Below, piece by piece: positions 7,291-16,786 of a stretch of 56,731 nucleotides of DNA. The stretch is taken from positions 1 through 56,731 of the forward strand of contig CAJUHH010000021.1 in the NCBI GenBank assembly GCA_910585965.1, given 5' to 3'. Under the pieces are notes generated by a model. The model was not told where the DNA came from and did not search any database. It was given only the letters and a program-made list of their open reading frames with translations. Each line of letters starts with the position of its first letter. The first letter of the stretch is position 1. The DNA is from an uncultured Lachnospiraceae bacterium. Its GTDB lineage: Bacteria; Bacillota; Clostridia; Lachnospirales; Lachnospiraceae. Both the position numbers and the translations under genes were made by a program.

Positions 7291-8079
7291 CTAATTTTCC
7301 GTCAGCTTCCCATGCACCACATAGCGGGCATTTTCAAAGGAATAGGCACAGGTGGAGAGCGTCACGATATGGTCGTCCCCGTTCACCCTGACCTCCGAAG
7401 AAAAATCCGATCTTTCCTTTATGCGTACAAGCCATGCGGCAAAATCCCCACCGGAAGCAAAACGCAGGGTATAAGCGTCTGAATCCACCGCCGCCGTATA
7501 CCCCGCAAACAGTTCCAGCCGGTAGTCCTTTTCCTCCGTAACCAGATACATCACCGGATGTGCCTCATAATATTCCTGTTCCGCATAGGAAACCAGGCAG
7601 GCAAACATTTTTCCGCTTGCCATGTGGTGCCCGTAGATCAGTGTATTTTCGTCAGACAGACTGCTCCGGTTCCCACAGTCCATGAACAGACAGCCGTTCC
7701 GGTTCTCGCTCCCGTCCGCCAGATGGGACAGGTAATAGGAATTGTCCTGTCCCTGCACCACCGGATAGCTTACCGCTGTATCCGGGCAGTAAAGCCAGCC
7801 CACAAGGTCGGGGCTGGCTTCCTTCAAAGCAGCAAAATCAATATCCAAAATACGCGGTGCATCTTCCGGCATATCCCCGTCCGGTGCAGGGGTTCCCGGC
7901 ATGGCAGGCTCCCCCGTTTCTTCACAGGGCATCACATACTGCGCCATCTTCCCGTATGCTCTCTCACTGTCCGCATCCTGCCTCCATGTGTCATAAATAC
8001 GCAGGCTAAACAAAACGGCCACACCCATGCACACCACCGCCAATAATGCCGGAAAACAGACCGAAAATGCCTTATTCAT
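7291..8079 (-). CDS. srtB: Class B sortase
   Basis: The protein has 262 aa and one N-terminal membrane anchor (FSVCFPALLAVVCMGVAVLFSL). The catalytic residues are visible as YGHH, LSTCAY and ARYVVHGKL. It is the expected transpeptidase for the adhesin encoded directly upstream. ATG 8079 overlaps the adhesin stop, implying coupling. A longer frame to 8139 exists but reads through the adhesin 3' end and lacks a ribosome site. Such sortase-adhesin pairs are regular ICE cargo for mating contact. Confidence 0.92.
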   Translation of the reverse strand: MNKAFSVCFPALLAVVCMGVAVLFSLRIYDTWRQDADSERAYGKMAQYVMPCEETGEPAMPGTPAPDGDMPEDAPRILDIDFAALKEASPDLVGWLYCPDTAVSYPVVQGQDNSYYLSHLADGSENRNGCLFMDCGNRSSLSDENTLIYGHHMASGKMFACLVSYAEQEYYEAHPVMYLVTEEKDYRLELFAGYTAAVDSDAYTLRFASGGDFAAWLVRIKERSDFSSEVRVNGDDHIVTLSTCAYSFENARYVVHGKLTEN

Positions 8080-11000
8080 CTCTGCTGTCTTTCTTCCACG
8101 CTTTATAAACCGCATACCCGGCAGATACGCCCCCTGCAATCAGCGCAAGGACAGCGATCACTGCCCACAGTCCAATGTTGGAATCGTCGCCGGTCTTTGG
8201 TACATTCGCAGACATGGATGCCTGCCCTGATTTTGAAGATGTATTCCCGGCAGTGCCCGATTTCCCCGAAGCATCGGATGTCCCTGTCTTTTCCGCGCTG
8301 CTCCCGGTGGAATCTTTCTTTGAGGAAACCTCCCCGTCCGAATTTCCTCCTGCCGCCTCGTTTTTGTTGGAATTATCCACGTTTACTACCACGCTGCTTT
8401 TATTTTCCGGCAGGCTGTCGATCAGCCCCTTTATATCGTCCAGAAGGGTGTCCGGCTTTTCCACATAAGTCCTCACACGGTTGCTTGTGAGCGTCACATC
8501 ATTTCCTGAAACGCTGGCTACATTCTGGATGCAGTCCCCTTCCGCTTCTTTCAGTGCCTGCGCCAGAAAAGTTACAGTCTGGGATTCCCCGCCTGCAAGC
8601 GTGACCGTCCATGTGACAGTCCCATTCTCACAGGAGCCGCCGTTTCCCGCAGACACAAAGCTGCATCCTTCCGGCACTTCATCCGTGATAAGGAAAGTCC
8701 GTTCCTCCACTGCCGTATTTTTCACAGTGATCTGGTATTGCAGGTTAGTTCCGCTCTTTACCGTCTCCCCGTTCAAATCCTTTTTCCCGTTCTCGCTCTT
8801 TACAGCCTTTACCAGTTCCTCCAGTACATAATTGATGACCTGGTTGGTTGTGGCTGTTTTGGACTGCCCTGTTTCCCTGTCGCTAACCGTAACAGCGGCA
8901 TTGTTCGCAAAGGCTTCACCGGACAGCTCCGCGCCGGCTTTTACACGGACAGTGACAAACCCTTCCGTATCCGGCTCCACGTCAAAGCCCCAGCGCACGT
9001 TATCGCCTTTCACAATGCTGTATACCCTGCCGTCGTCGGAAGCGTCCACAAAGGACACACAAGCGGGAAGAATATCATTGATCTCTATGCTGCGGACTGT
9101 ATAACTGTCATTTTTATAGGTGATCCTGTAGGTCACAATATCCCCCACAGCCACGTTCTCACCGTTTATATCCCTGCCATCCGCATCCAGTACATATTTT
9201 GCAGGCACATAATTTCTGGTATGTTCGTCTTTTTTATCACCGTTCTCCGCTTCCGTGCCGATGTGGGCCTCATCCATATCCACATAAGCCTGATTTTCAA
9301 CCGTCTTTCCGGTTGCGGAATCCAGGACTTTCACCTCCACTGATACCGTCCCTTCCTCATGCGCCCCGGTCTCCATTGACCACCTGACCGTATGGGTGTC
9401 TTTATCATACACGCCGCCGTCACTTGCAGTGACAAAACCCACATCTTCGGGCAGCGCATCCGTAATCACCGCTGTCTTTCCATAGTCTGAGGGATTCTTA
9501 TAGGAAACGGTATATATGATGTTCTCCCCGATCTGCACTGGGTAGGTGTTGATGGACGGCTCCCCAAGTTTGGAAAATACGTCTTTTTCAGGGGTCGGGA
9601 TAACCGGCGTCTCCACCTCGTTTGTCTCTTTCCGGGCAAAATCCACCGATACAATAGCACGGTTTTTCAGAATGGTGTCCTCCGCCTCTTTCAATATCTT
9701 TACCTTTACCGATACGGTTTCCTGCGTATTCTCTTTTACATCCACTTTCCATGTGACCGTATGGGTGCCTGTCTCATAGCTGCCCTCATGGTCTGCCGAG
9801 ACAAATTCCACGTTTTCCGGAAGCGCGTCTGTAACGGTAAATTCGCGCCCGTCATCAGCGGGATTCTGGAACGTGATCCGGTATTCCAGAATGTCCCCGG
9901 CCTGTTTTACAGTCTGTATGCTGTTCCCTCCGCCATCTGCCCCTATATCGTGGCCATCCACGCACAAGACCGCCTTGAGAGGCTTATCCAGCACATAGAC
10001 CGGCGTTTTTTCATCCAGCACGGAATCAGAGGAAACGGAAACCTTCTGCGTCCAGTCAACAAAGACCTCCGCCTGGTTATATATTTTCGTATATTCCGTA
10101 TCAAAGGACGGCACAAAAGCATCAAAGGAGACTGTCTTTTCCTCCCCTGCCGCCAGTGTCATCTTCCATGTGATCGTCCTGCCGTCCACTGTGCCGCCGT
10201 CTGAAACTGTCCCCTCTGCCAGAGAAACCTCCGCAGGGATTTCATCTGTTACAGTAAATACTTTTTCTTCCTCCGCCGGGTTGCGGAAAGTTATGGTATA
10301 TGTGACCGTTTCCTCCCCGTTTATCACTTTGTTGGTAACATCCTCCCCTTCCGTATTCCAAACGGATTTTACCGGGTCTTCCAGAACAGGGGAGTTTGTC
10401 ACGTCAGACAGGGGCACGTCCTTTTCCGAACTGTCCGGGATCGCCTTAAAACATACGGTTCCCGTATTTTTCAGGACTTCCCCCTGGGCCGCGGCTTCCA
10501 CCTTGCAGTCAAAGGACACTGCACCTCTGCCATAGGCAACCACTGTGCCCTTCCATGACACGGTATGGGCTTCGGCATCATATACACCGCCGTTTCCGAT
10601 GGAATCTGCTATCACTTCCATCCCCACAGGCACCCTGTCCGTAATCTCCACGGCCCGCGCTGCCCCGGTAGGGTTCTCAAAGCTGATGGTGTATGTCACC
10701 GTATCGCCATCCCTGATAACTGCCCTGTCTATCACCTGCCCGTCACTGTAATTATCCAGACAGCCGCTGTCTTTTATCGTCACTTCCTTATCCATAGAGG
10801 GCTTCACATAGGACACGACGATCTTATGGTTCTGCGTCACATCGCTGAACGTATAGAAGGAGGGGTATTCTGTAATATCCACTTTCTTCCCGTCCACCGT
10901 AACGGTATCAAGCAGATACCCCTCATCCGGCTCATAGCGGACAGTGCGGTCATGGTGGAATTTCACCCGGTCATCCACCTTGATATCCTCCTCACCCTTT

Positions 11001-12871
11001 ACCGTTTCATTCCCATCCGCATCATAAATACCGATCCTGCCGCCCGTGACCTGCGCCTCCACTGTCCGGTATGGGGAAGCCGCCTTTACTTCATTGCTTT
11101 CCACTGCCATGCTGTTAAAATACACCTTGCAGCTATTATAAAAATAGTCGCCCTCCGCTGTGCCGTTCACCGTCGTATTGATAACAAGCGTATAAGCCTC
11201 CCCCTGATAAGCCATAGAACTGGCCAGATAGGAAGAGGAAAAGGTATATGTCACCTTATGGCTGTCCTTATCATAAGAAACCGTCCCGGCATTCAGCTTA
11301 TTTCCCGCCGCATCCTCCAGCCATGCGGACACATAATCGACCTCTGCCGGAAGTTTGTCAACAAACCTCAGAGCCGAATATTTGCTGACTGTCTCCACGC
11401 CCAGCGTATGCACTTTCTGGCTGACACGGTAAGTGATCTCCTGTCCTTCTTCTGTTTCTTCCAGAAATGTCACGCCGTTTTCCGTCTTATAAGGGTTTTC
11501 CGGCCTGGGGATTGCTATAGACGCGGAACTCGGAGAAATCCAGTACCCCGTATGGGTGTTGCACCCAAGATAAAAGGTGTTCCCCGTCGCATACAGCGGT
11601 ATGGAAACACTGTTTTTATAAAAGGTGGAACCGCCCAGATAGTCCGTAAAGTTATTGTTGCTGCCCCTGAAAGAAGGCACGCCACTCACCCTTGTAACGG
11701 CTACATTGGTTGCACTTGCCGTATATCCGGTGGTAGTGCCGCTCAGGGGAGAAGCATATTCGCCGGTGTTCAGGCTGTTGAAGGTCATAAAGGAATTTCC
11801 GTCAAAGCGTATGGTCTCCTGCGTATCCACATAGAAATAATCCACTTTGACCTGCGCCCTTGATGCGCTCTCATTGCCTATGAACCACCACCCGTTATAA
11901 AAACTGGTCTCACAGTAATAGAGCGCTGAAAGGGAGCCTAATTCTGTAAATGTAACCCTTGCCCCTACCGCCTTATCGTTGTATGTACCGATATTGGCAT
12001 AGGTGATCTGAACCACACTGGAATTTCTCAGGTTCGTGAACCGGGCCGTGCTTGCCCCTGTGTCCGCACCTCCGTATGAGGCTTTCCCCCAGGAAGCCCC
12101 TGACACGCTGTAACTGGAAGTGGTATTCTGCCGCCTGATCTTGAGGCCGTTGCCCTCCGTAAACTGCCCCAGGTCGATCTTTGAGATTTCCAGCGAAGCC
12201 GGGACTGAAGGGGAGGTATCAGGATAATAAATCTCAATCTCCTCCTGAAGAAGCGTCACATAAAACTGCTTCTTTATGGTGGAATCCGTCCCTTCCGCAC
12301 GGTAGGTCACTTCATAGGTGATACGGTCTTTCAGGGAATCATAGGCAATACATACCCCCTGCCTGCCGTCCTCGATCAGCCTGATTTCCTCCGGCTCCCC
12401 GCTCACACGGCCTGCCTGCTCCACAAGGACATCCACCTCGTCCCCGTCAACTGTCGCCTGTATGCCGAATACTTCCGGGTCAACGGACATGCCAATGCTG
12501 CCGTATTCCACAAACATCTCTACCGGGGATTTCAGGGAATCCACTTCTGCGCCGTCCTCATACCAGACCACAGCCGCAGGCGTCTCCGGTTCTGTCCCCG
12601 TTTCTCCCTCTGTGCCGCCTTCCGGCGTTTCTTCCTGCCCGGAACCGGAGCCGGTATCTTCATCCCATACCTCTGTCCCTGCCCCTTCTGTCTCTGTCCC
12701 CTCATTCTCCGCACTGTCAGCGGGCTGTATATCTTCCGTACTCGCCGCGCCCATTTCCGCCGCATATACGGATATTCCCCCGATGCCGCCGGAGCCAATG
12801 AGCGTTGCTGCTGCCACCGCCGCCGCAAGCAGGCGGGGCAGGAATTTACCCAGTCTCTTTTTTTGTGCCAT
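8072..12871 (-). CDS. LPXTG-like cell-wall-anchored adhesin with repeated DUF11-type domains
   Basis: This 1599-aa surface protein begins with a signal peptide (LPRLLAAAVAAATLIGSGGIGGISVYAAE), then an acidic linker rich in Glu/Thr/Gly. A large N-terminal adhesin region extends to about residue 500. A domain beginning EEGQEITYRVSQKVHTLG looks like an isopeptide-forming fold. Six repeats follow, each with xYxITxxNP, then xxTDxLPexV, then VTWxV; they resemble DUF11-like stalk modules. The C-terminus has a Ser/Lys-rich wall spanner, the anchor VPKTGDDS at about 1557, a hydrophobic segment and KKDSRDE. The start at 12871 follows GGAGAATTT; the longer frame to 12961 lacks these signals. It is the likely substrate of the adjacent sortase. 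The ligand is unknown. Confidence 0.9.
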   Translation of the reverse strand: MAQKKRLGKFLPRLLAAAVAAATLIGSGGIGGISVYAAEMGAASTEDIQPADSAENEGTETEGAGTEVWDEDTGSGSGQEETPEGGTEGETGTEPETPAAVVWYEDGAEVDSLKSPVEMFVEYGSIGMSVDPEVFGIQATVDGDEVDVLVEQAGRVSGEPEEIRLIEDGRQGVCIAYDSLKDRITYEVTYRAEGTDSTIKKQFYVTLLQEEIEIYYPDTSPSVPASLEISKIDLGQFTEGNGLKIRRQNTTSSYSVSGASWGKASYGGADTGASTARFTNLRNSSVVQITYANIGTYNDKAVGARVTFTELGSLSALYYCETSFYNGWWFIGNESASRAQVKVDYFYVDTQETIRFDGNSFMTFNSLNTGEYASPLSGTTTGYTASATNVAVTRVSGVPSFRGSNNNFTDYLGGSTFYKNSVSIPLYATGNTFYLGCNTHTGYWISPSSASIAIPRPENPYKTENGVTFLEETEEGQEITYRVSQKVHTLGVETVSKYSALRFVDKLPAEVDYVSAWLEDAAGNKLNAGTVSYDKDSHKVTYTFSSSYLASSMAYQGEAYTLVINTTVNGTAEGDYFYNSCKVYFNSMAVESNEVKAASPYRTVEAQVTGGRIGIYDADGNETVKGEEDIKVDDRVKFHHDRTVRYEPDEGYLLDTVTVDGKKVDITEYPSFYTFSDVTQNHKIVVSYVKPSMDKEVTIKDSGCLDNYSDGQVIDRAVIRDGDTVTYTISFENPTGAARAVEITDRVPVGMEVIADSIGNGGVYDAEAHTVSWKGTVVAYGRGAVSFDCKVEAAAQGEVLKNTGTVCFKAIPDSSEKDVPLSDVTNSPVLEDPVKSVWNTEGEDVTNKVINGEETVTYTITFRNPAEEEKVFTVTDEIPAEVSLAEGTVSDGGTVDGRTITWKMTLAAGEEKTVSFDAFVPSFDTEYTKIYNQAEVFVDWTQKVSVSSDSVLDEKTPVYVLDKPLKAVLCVDGHDIGADGGGNSIQTVKQAGDILEYRITFQNPADDGREFTVTDALPENVEFVSADHEGSYETGTHTVTWKVDVKENTQETVSVKVKILKEAEDTILKNRAIVSVDFARKETNEVETPVIPTPEKDVFSKLGEPSINTYPVQIGENIIYTVSYKNPSDYGKTAVITDALPEDVGFVTASDGGVYDKDTHTVRWSMETGAHEEGTVSVEVKVLDSATGKTVENQAYVDMDEAHIGTEAENGDKKDEHTRNYVPAKYVLDADGRDINGENVAVGDIVTYRITYKNDSYTVRSIEINDILPACVSFVDASDDGRVYSIVKGDNVRWGFDVEPDTEGFVTVRVKAGAELSGEAFANNAAVTVSDRETGQSKTATTNQVINYVLEELVKAVKSENGKKDLNGETVKSGTNLQYQITVKNTAVEERTFLITDEVPEGCSFVSAGNGGSCENGTVTWTVTLAGGESQTVTFLAQALKEAEGDCIQNVASVSGNDVTLTSNRVRTYVEKPDTLLDDIKGLIDSLPENKSSVVVNVDNSNKNEAAGGNSDGEVSSKKDSTGSSAEKTGTSDASGKSGTAGNTSSKSGQASMSANVPKTGDDSNIGLWAVIAVLALIAGGVSAGYAVYKAWKKDSRDE

Positions 12872-12978
12872 AAATTCTCCTTTCTGGATAACAAAAGCCG
12901 GCACCCTTATCCGATACCGGCCCTTTTCTGCACCTTTTTCCGTCACAGGATGCTTCCGCATCTGTGCTTTTTACCGCA

Positions 12979-13440
12979 TCAGACGGCCATGCCCTGTGCC
13001 TGCCCTCCCCACTTTGTCAGGACGACGGTCTCACCGTTCCCCAGGGTGTCCCACAGACTGTAAACCTTGTCTGCCACATCATCCGGGTCTGCATATACCT
13101 CGCTGCCCACCATCATAAATTCCCCCGGCCTTGCAAAAAGTTCCTGAAATGCTTTCTGCTGTCCGGGGTTAAGGGAAGCGAACAGGCAGCCTTCCTCCGG
13201 TATGCCGCACAGAAGGAATGTGCCGCTTACCACCCCTTTCCCTCCCGGTATACAGCGGTTAGGGGCAAGCCCGCCCGCATCCTCCCTGCTGATCATCAGT
13301 ACCCTCTGCGGCAGGAAGCATCCCACCTGTGCCGTGCCCCCTAACGCTGTCTCCACAGCTTCCAGCGTGTTGTCAGGCAGGGCGGCGGGACGGGGAGCTT
13401 TCCCCGGCTCCACAATCAGAATGTCCATGCTTTGCTTCAT
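12979..13440 (-). CDS. DUF3846 family protein
   Basis: The 153-aa protein begins MDILIVEPGKAPRPAALPDNTLEAVETALGG and contains GCFLPQRVLMISREDAGG plus PNRCIPGGKGVVSGTFLLCGI, which fit DUF3846. This family is found on ICEs and plasmids of Firmicutes and has no established function. GGAGGACAACAAAAC precedes the ATG at 13440; Met5 is an alternative start. It lies between repA and the adhesin gene. Confidence 0.75.
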   Translation of the reverse strand: MKQSMDILIVEPGKAPRPAALPDNTLEAVETALGGTAQVGCFLPQRVLMISREDAGGLAPNRCIPGGKGVVSGTFLLCGIPEEGCLFASLNPGQQKAFQELFARPGEFMMVGSEVYADPDDVADKVYSLWDTLGNGETVVLTKWGGQAQGMAV

Positions 13441-13539
13441 GTTTTGTTGTCCTCCTTTTAATTTTTTGTCTATGTGCAGCCCATAAAAGGCGTCACAGCA
13501 ATGAAAGAATTACCAGCGGAAAAGAAAATCCAAAAAGGC

Positions 13540-14493
13540 TTAACCGCCGCCGAATCCAACAGCCATATCGTGGCTTACAAGGCTTGCGTAATACTGGCTG
13601 ATTGTCACAGGGGCATTGAACAGGGCAGACAGCGTATAAGCCCGGATATTGCCCACCAGCGTCGTATTCCTGTCAAGGCAGTCCATGACATACTGGATAT
13701 GCCCGCTGTCCAGCTTCAAAAAGCGGCTCTTTACGACCTCCGTACTCATATCCCCCTGGTTGATGCGTATGCTTTTCCGGCTGCTGCAACAGGTCTCCGC
13801 CATCAGTTCCACAAAACCGTCCAGACGTTCCTTGTCGTATGGATGGTCATGCAGGAGATAATCATAATCAATGTTCTCTTTTATCAGTTCCCGGTAAGCA
13901 TCCATCTGATCTATCCTATCCATCCCATAACCAGCGGAAGAAAAGTTATCCACAGGAAAATCCCCGGCCTTTTCCGGATAGATTGATAGGTCAGTATCAC
14001 TAAAATCAGTTTTATTTAAGTCAGTATTATTAGTTTGTGATTTCCGCATTTCTTGAGTTGTGATTTTCACATCTCCTGAATTGTGATTTTCACAATTCTT
14101 GATTTGTGATTCCGGCTGCCCCGGATTTGCCCGGCAGATGAAATTTTTAACGTATATGACATTGGGTCTGCCAAGACCCCGGCGGACACGCTCAATCAAT
14201 CCAACGCCCTTTGAACAGTCCAGTTCATTCAGCAGTTTGTTTGCCTTCTGCTCCGCGCATCCCAGCGTCTCCATCACATCGGCAATCGTGAAGATGATAT
14301 ACACACGCCCTTCCCCGTCAAGCCAGTTGTTCTTTACCGACAGCCCCATGCGGTCAAGCAAAAGCCCGTAAAGCACCTTCGCCTCCACCGACACCCCTTT
14401 AAAGAGCGGGTCTGTAAACAATATCTTTGGAATACGGTAAAAGGTGTACTGTTCCGCCTCATTCCCATAGTAATAATTCAGTTGTAACGGCAT
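13540..14493 (-). CDS. repA: Replication initiator protein A (RepA N-terminal type)
   Basis: The 317-aa protein starts MPLQLNYYYGNEAEQYTFYRIPKILFTDPLF, followed by the winged-helix RepA_N block (SVEAKVLYGLLLDRMGLS, VYIIFTIADVMETLGC). The middle is a polar low-complexity linker (NHNSGDVKITTQEM, then NTDLNKTDFSDTD). The C-terminal domain (about 215-317) looks like the DUF6017 region. The start at 14493 follows GGAGGCAGCTAAG. A longer frame runs upstream to 14571 but passes through a terminator hairpin, so I reject it. ICEs of this type use RepA for autonomous replication after excision. Confidence 0.85.
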   Translation of the reverse strand: MPLQLNYYYGNEAEQYTFYRIPKILFTDPLFKGVSVEAKVLYGLLLDRMGLSVKNNWLDGEGRVYIIFTIADVMETLGCAEQKANKLLNELDCSKGVGLIERVRRGLGRPNVIYVKNFICRANPGQPESQIKNCENHNSGDVKITTQEMRKSQTNNTDLNKTDFSDTDLSIYPEKAGDFPVDNFSSAGYGMDRIDQMDAYRELIKENIDYDYLLHDHPYDKERLDGFVELMAETCCSSRKSIRINQGDMSTEVVKSRFLKLDSGHIQYVMDCLDRNTTLVGNIRAYTLSALFNAPVTISQYYASLVSHDMAVGFGGG

Positions 14494-14535
14494 CTTAGCT
14501 GCCTCCTTTTCCTTCATTTTCAGCGACAAAAAAAA

Positions 14536-14569
14536 GCCCCGGCAAAACAAAACAATTAGTCGCCGGGGC
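14536..14569 (-). terminator. Strong rho-independent terminator ahead of repA
   Basis: On the minus strand GCCCCGGC pairs with GCCGGGGC and is followed by eight T residues. It lies just upstream of the repA ribosome site, so repA needs its own signal or readthrough. Confidence 0.8.
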
Positions 14570-14592
14570 ATGATCTGTCCGAAAACGCAAAA

Positions 14593-14631
14593 AAGCCGCC
14601 CGGTAACTGTCAGTCAGTCGCCGGACGGCTT
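14593..14631 (-). terminator. Terminator behind parB
   Basis: On the minus strand AAGCCGTCCGG pairs with CCGGGCGGCTT, with an inner ACTG-type stem and a following T-run, 10 nt past the parB stop. Together with the next hairpin it forms a double terminator between the par genes and repA. Confidence 0.8.
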
Positions 14632-14640
14632 CTTTGCATT

Positions 14641-15540
14641 TCAGACATTCTGTAGTTTTAATGTATCCAAAAGCGAAAAAATGATCTTCTCAATCTGATC
14701 CGCTGTATAATCTGGGGGAAAATATTTTTTCAGCCTCTCGCCTTTTAACGTCACCTGCACAGGAGCAGGCCGTTCTTCTGTCAGAATAGCATCTATCACG
14801 TTCCTGTCCAGTTTTCCCTCCTGGCTGTACTTTTTCAGGCGTTTTGCCTGCTCCAGTGATGGTACGGCCTGCAATCCCTCCATAACCTCCACAAGTTCCT
14901 CCTGCTGCTCCCCTGCCAGATAGGACAGTTCCACCGCAGGGTTAAAAGGCAGCTTCTTATCGTCCACCATCTGGAGCAGGACGGGGAGAAGTTCCGTCAG
15001 GCGGATGAAACGGTGGATGTTCCGGGCACTGTCATTGGAATTTTCACTCAACGCATCCACGCTGTACTTCTCGCCAAGTTGGCGAGAAGTACAGCGTGCC
15101 CCCTGATGCTTCAGCGCGTCCAGCTTCATCTTATATGCCCATGCCTTTTCGCTGGGCAGAAGGTTTTCCCGCTGGATGTTGCTGTCTACCATGAACAGCG
15201 TTGCTTCATCATCATCCAACTTTCGCACGATCACCGGCATGGTTGTTTTCCCTGCCAGTTCCGAAGCCCTCTTACGCCTGTGCCCGGCGATCAGTTCATA
15301 GCCGCCCTCCACACGGGGCCGCGCTATGCCGGGGACAAGGACGCCATGTGCCTTTACACTCTCTACCGTGTCCTGCATGGTCTCGTCGTCCAGTACCTTA
15401 AACGGGTGGTCTTTAAAGGGGAACAATTCTGCCAACGGGATTTCCTGCACGTTCCCATCTCCCCCTGCCCCCGGAGGCTTGCTTCCTGAGAGCAAATCTT
15501 CATAGGTAGTCATCTGGATATTCTTTGCAACGCTTTTCAT
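14641..15540 (-). CDS. parB: ParB/RepB/Spo0J-type partition protein
   Basis: The 299-aa protein has the ParB N-terminal nuclease-like fold. The blocks are IPLAELFPFKDHPFKVLDDETMQDTVESVKAHGVLVPGIARP, then the GHRRKRASELAG box and the VDSNIQRENLLPSEKAWAYKMKLDAL helix. The HTH region at about 150-190 contains SENSNDSARNIHRFIRLTELLP. Its ATG overlaps the parA stop (ATGA). Codons 148-161 are written as a 41-nt perfect palindrome, described separately. It works with ParA in maintaining the ICE. Confidence 0.9.
   Translation of the reverse strand: MKSVAKNIQMTTYEDLLSGSKPPGAGGDGNVQEIPLAELFPFKDHPFKVLDDETMQDTVESVKAHGVLVPGIARPRVEGGYELIAGHRRKRASELAGKTTMPVIVRKLDDDEATLFMVDSNIQRENLLPSEKAWAYKMKLDALKHQGARCTSRQLGEKYSVDALSENSNDSARNIHRFIRLTELLPVLLQMVDDKKLPFNPAVELSYLAGEQQEELVEVMEGLQAVPSLEQAKRLKKYSQEGKLDRNVIDAILTEERPAPVQVTLKGERLKKYFPPDYTADQIEKIIFSLLDTLKLQNV
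15058..15098. repeat. 41-nt perfect palindrome inside parB
   Basis: The arms CACGCTGTACTTCTCGCCAA and TTGGCGAGAAGTACAGCGTG are exact complements of 20 nt around one central G. It lies within the coding sequence for about RCTSRQLGEKYSV. Confidence 0.9.
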
Positions 15541-16319
15541 CCCATTATCACCTCTTTCGTCAGTGCGGCATAAGCGGCTGCCACTTTACCGGAAGGGTCA
15601 TGGAGATAGATGCTCTTTCCTGCCGCACTTGTTTCCGCCGCCCTCACAGAAAGGGGGATGATACTTTCAAATATCCGCAGTTTTCCATCATAATTCATGT
15701 GCAGAAGTTCCACAATATCCTTTGCATAATTTGTCCGCATATCCGCCATTGTTATCAATATCCCTGCTATGGAAAGGTGTGTGTTGATCTGCCGTTTTAC
15801 CTTTGCAATCGTGCGGATAAGCTGCTCCAACCCTTTTATGGACAGGTACTGTGCCTGCACCGGGATTATGACCTGATCTGCCGCCGCAAGCGCATTGATG
15901 GTCAGCATACCAAGTGAGGGCATACAATCCAGAATAATCGCATCATATTCCTCACGCACGGCATTCAGATACTGCCGCAGGATCGTCTCCCGGCTCATAG
16001 TATTGACCAAAGTAACCTCCATACCGGACAATTCTATGTTCGCCGGAAGCAGGTCAACACCCTCCTCATGGTGGAGAATCCCGCTTCCGGGCGGAAGCGG
16101 CTCGTCCATGATTATTCCGCTCAAAATAGTCGAGAGCGTGGTTTCCATCTGATCGGGCTGCTGGTATCCCAGGCTGGCAGTCATTGACCCTTGACTGTCT
16201 ACGTCCACCAGAAGGACACGCCTGCCCTCACGGGCAAGGCCGATCCCGATACTGATAGAACTCACTGTTTTCGCGCAGCCTCCTTTTTGATTACATAAGC
16301 AATAGATTGTCGCACCCAT
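15537..16319 (-). CDS. parA: ParA family partition ATPase
   Basis: The 260-aa protein has the deviant Walker A sequence CNQKGGCAKTVSS (about 9-21), in which the usual GxGKT is GCAKT, a form common in ICE ParA proteins. The LLVDVDSQGSMTASLGY block (Walker A') and YDAIILDCMPSLGMLTINAL (Walker B region) follow. It should drive ATP-dependent positioning with the downstream ParB. I chose ATG 16319, with AGGCGG upstream, over a GTG at 16325. It overlaps parB by ATGA and follows the DUF5348 gene by 2 nt, so the three form an operon. Confidence 0.9.
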   Translation of the reverse strand: MGATIYCLCNQKGGCAKTVSSISIGIGLAREGRRVLLVDVDSQGSMTASLGYQQPDQMETTLSTILSGIIMDEPLPPGSGILHHEEGVDLLPANIELSGMEVTLVNTMSRETILRQYLNAVREEYDAIILDCMPSLGMLTINALAAADQVIIPVQAQYLSIKGLEQLIRTIAKVKRQINTHLSIAGILITMADMRTNYAKDIVELLHMNYDGKLRIFESIIPLSVRAAETSAAGKSIYLHDPSGKVAAAYAALTKEVIMG

Positions 16320-16321
16320 AC

Positions 16322-16768
16322 TCACACCGCCTCTCTCACCCGGACAGTCAAACCATCCATCCGTATGTCTTTATGTCCCACCAGATAGTAGTCTCTGCCG
16401 TCATGCTCCACGCTCGTCCACACCCAATAGGGCACTTCCCGGTAATCATCTTTTATCAGTACCTCAATACCGCTTCCACTGGTATAATAATGCCCGCTCT
16501 TTGTCTCATATCTTCCGCTTCCGTTCTTGTGCAGACGGCTCGTTTCCTTAACCGGGCGGGAAAGGTAAGAAATCCTCCGCTCCACATCCGAAAGTTTCTC
16601 CATGACCTCACGGAGTTCTGACTGGAGGAAAAGCTGCTGTCCGTCCTCATAGTTGATATGTAGTCCACTCAGATCATCATACTCTTCATAAGTGGAAAGT
16701 CTTAATATGCCCCTGATGCTCAAATTCAGTTTTTGGGCTTCCTTCAATAACATGTTTAAATCTGCCAT
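16322..16768 (-). CDS. DUF5348 family protein
   Basis: The 148-aa protein begins MADLNMLLKEAQKLNLSIRGILRLSTYEEYDDL. Its C-terminal half, RYETKSGHYYTSGSGIEVLI then YWVWTSVEHDGRDYYLVGH, fits the DUF5348 family. It is the first gene of the ICE par operon. ATG 16768 is preceded by GGAGAAAATTT. Function is unknown. Confidence 0.75.
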   Translation of the reverse strand: MADLNMLLKEAQKLNLSIRGILRLSTYEEYDDLSGLHINYEDGQQLFLQSELREVMEKLSDVERRISYLSRPVKETSRLHKNGSGRYETKSGHYYTSGSGIEVLIKDDYREVPYWVWTSVEHDGRDYYLVGHKDIRMDGLTVRVREAV

Positions 16769-16786
16769 AAATTTTCTCCTTCTCAT

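Noticed and set aside
10565..11863. A 432-codon plus-strand open frame opposite the adhesin gene
   Set aside because: It lies wholly antisense to a gene with signal peptide, repeats and wall anchor, has no ribosome site or family likeness, and its composition is that of a reversed Thr/Val-rich protein.
14494..14571. Longer N-terminus for RepA (MPRRLIVLFCRG)
   Set aside because: The extension is encoded by a terminator hairpin and T-run; the internal ATG has a strong ribosome site and matches the family N-terminus.
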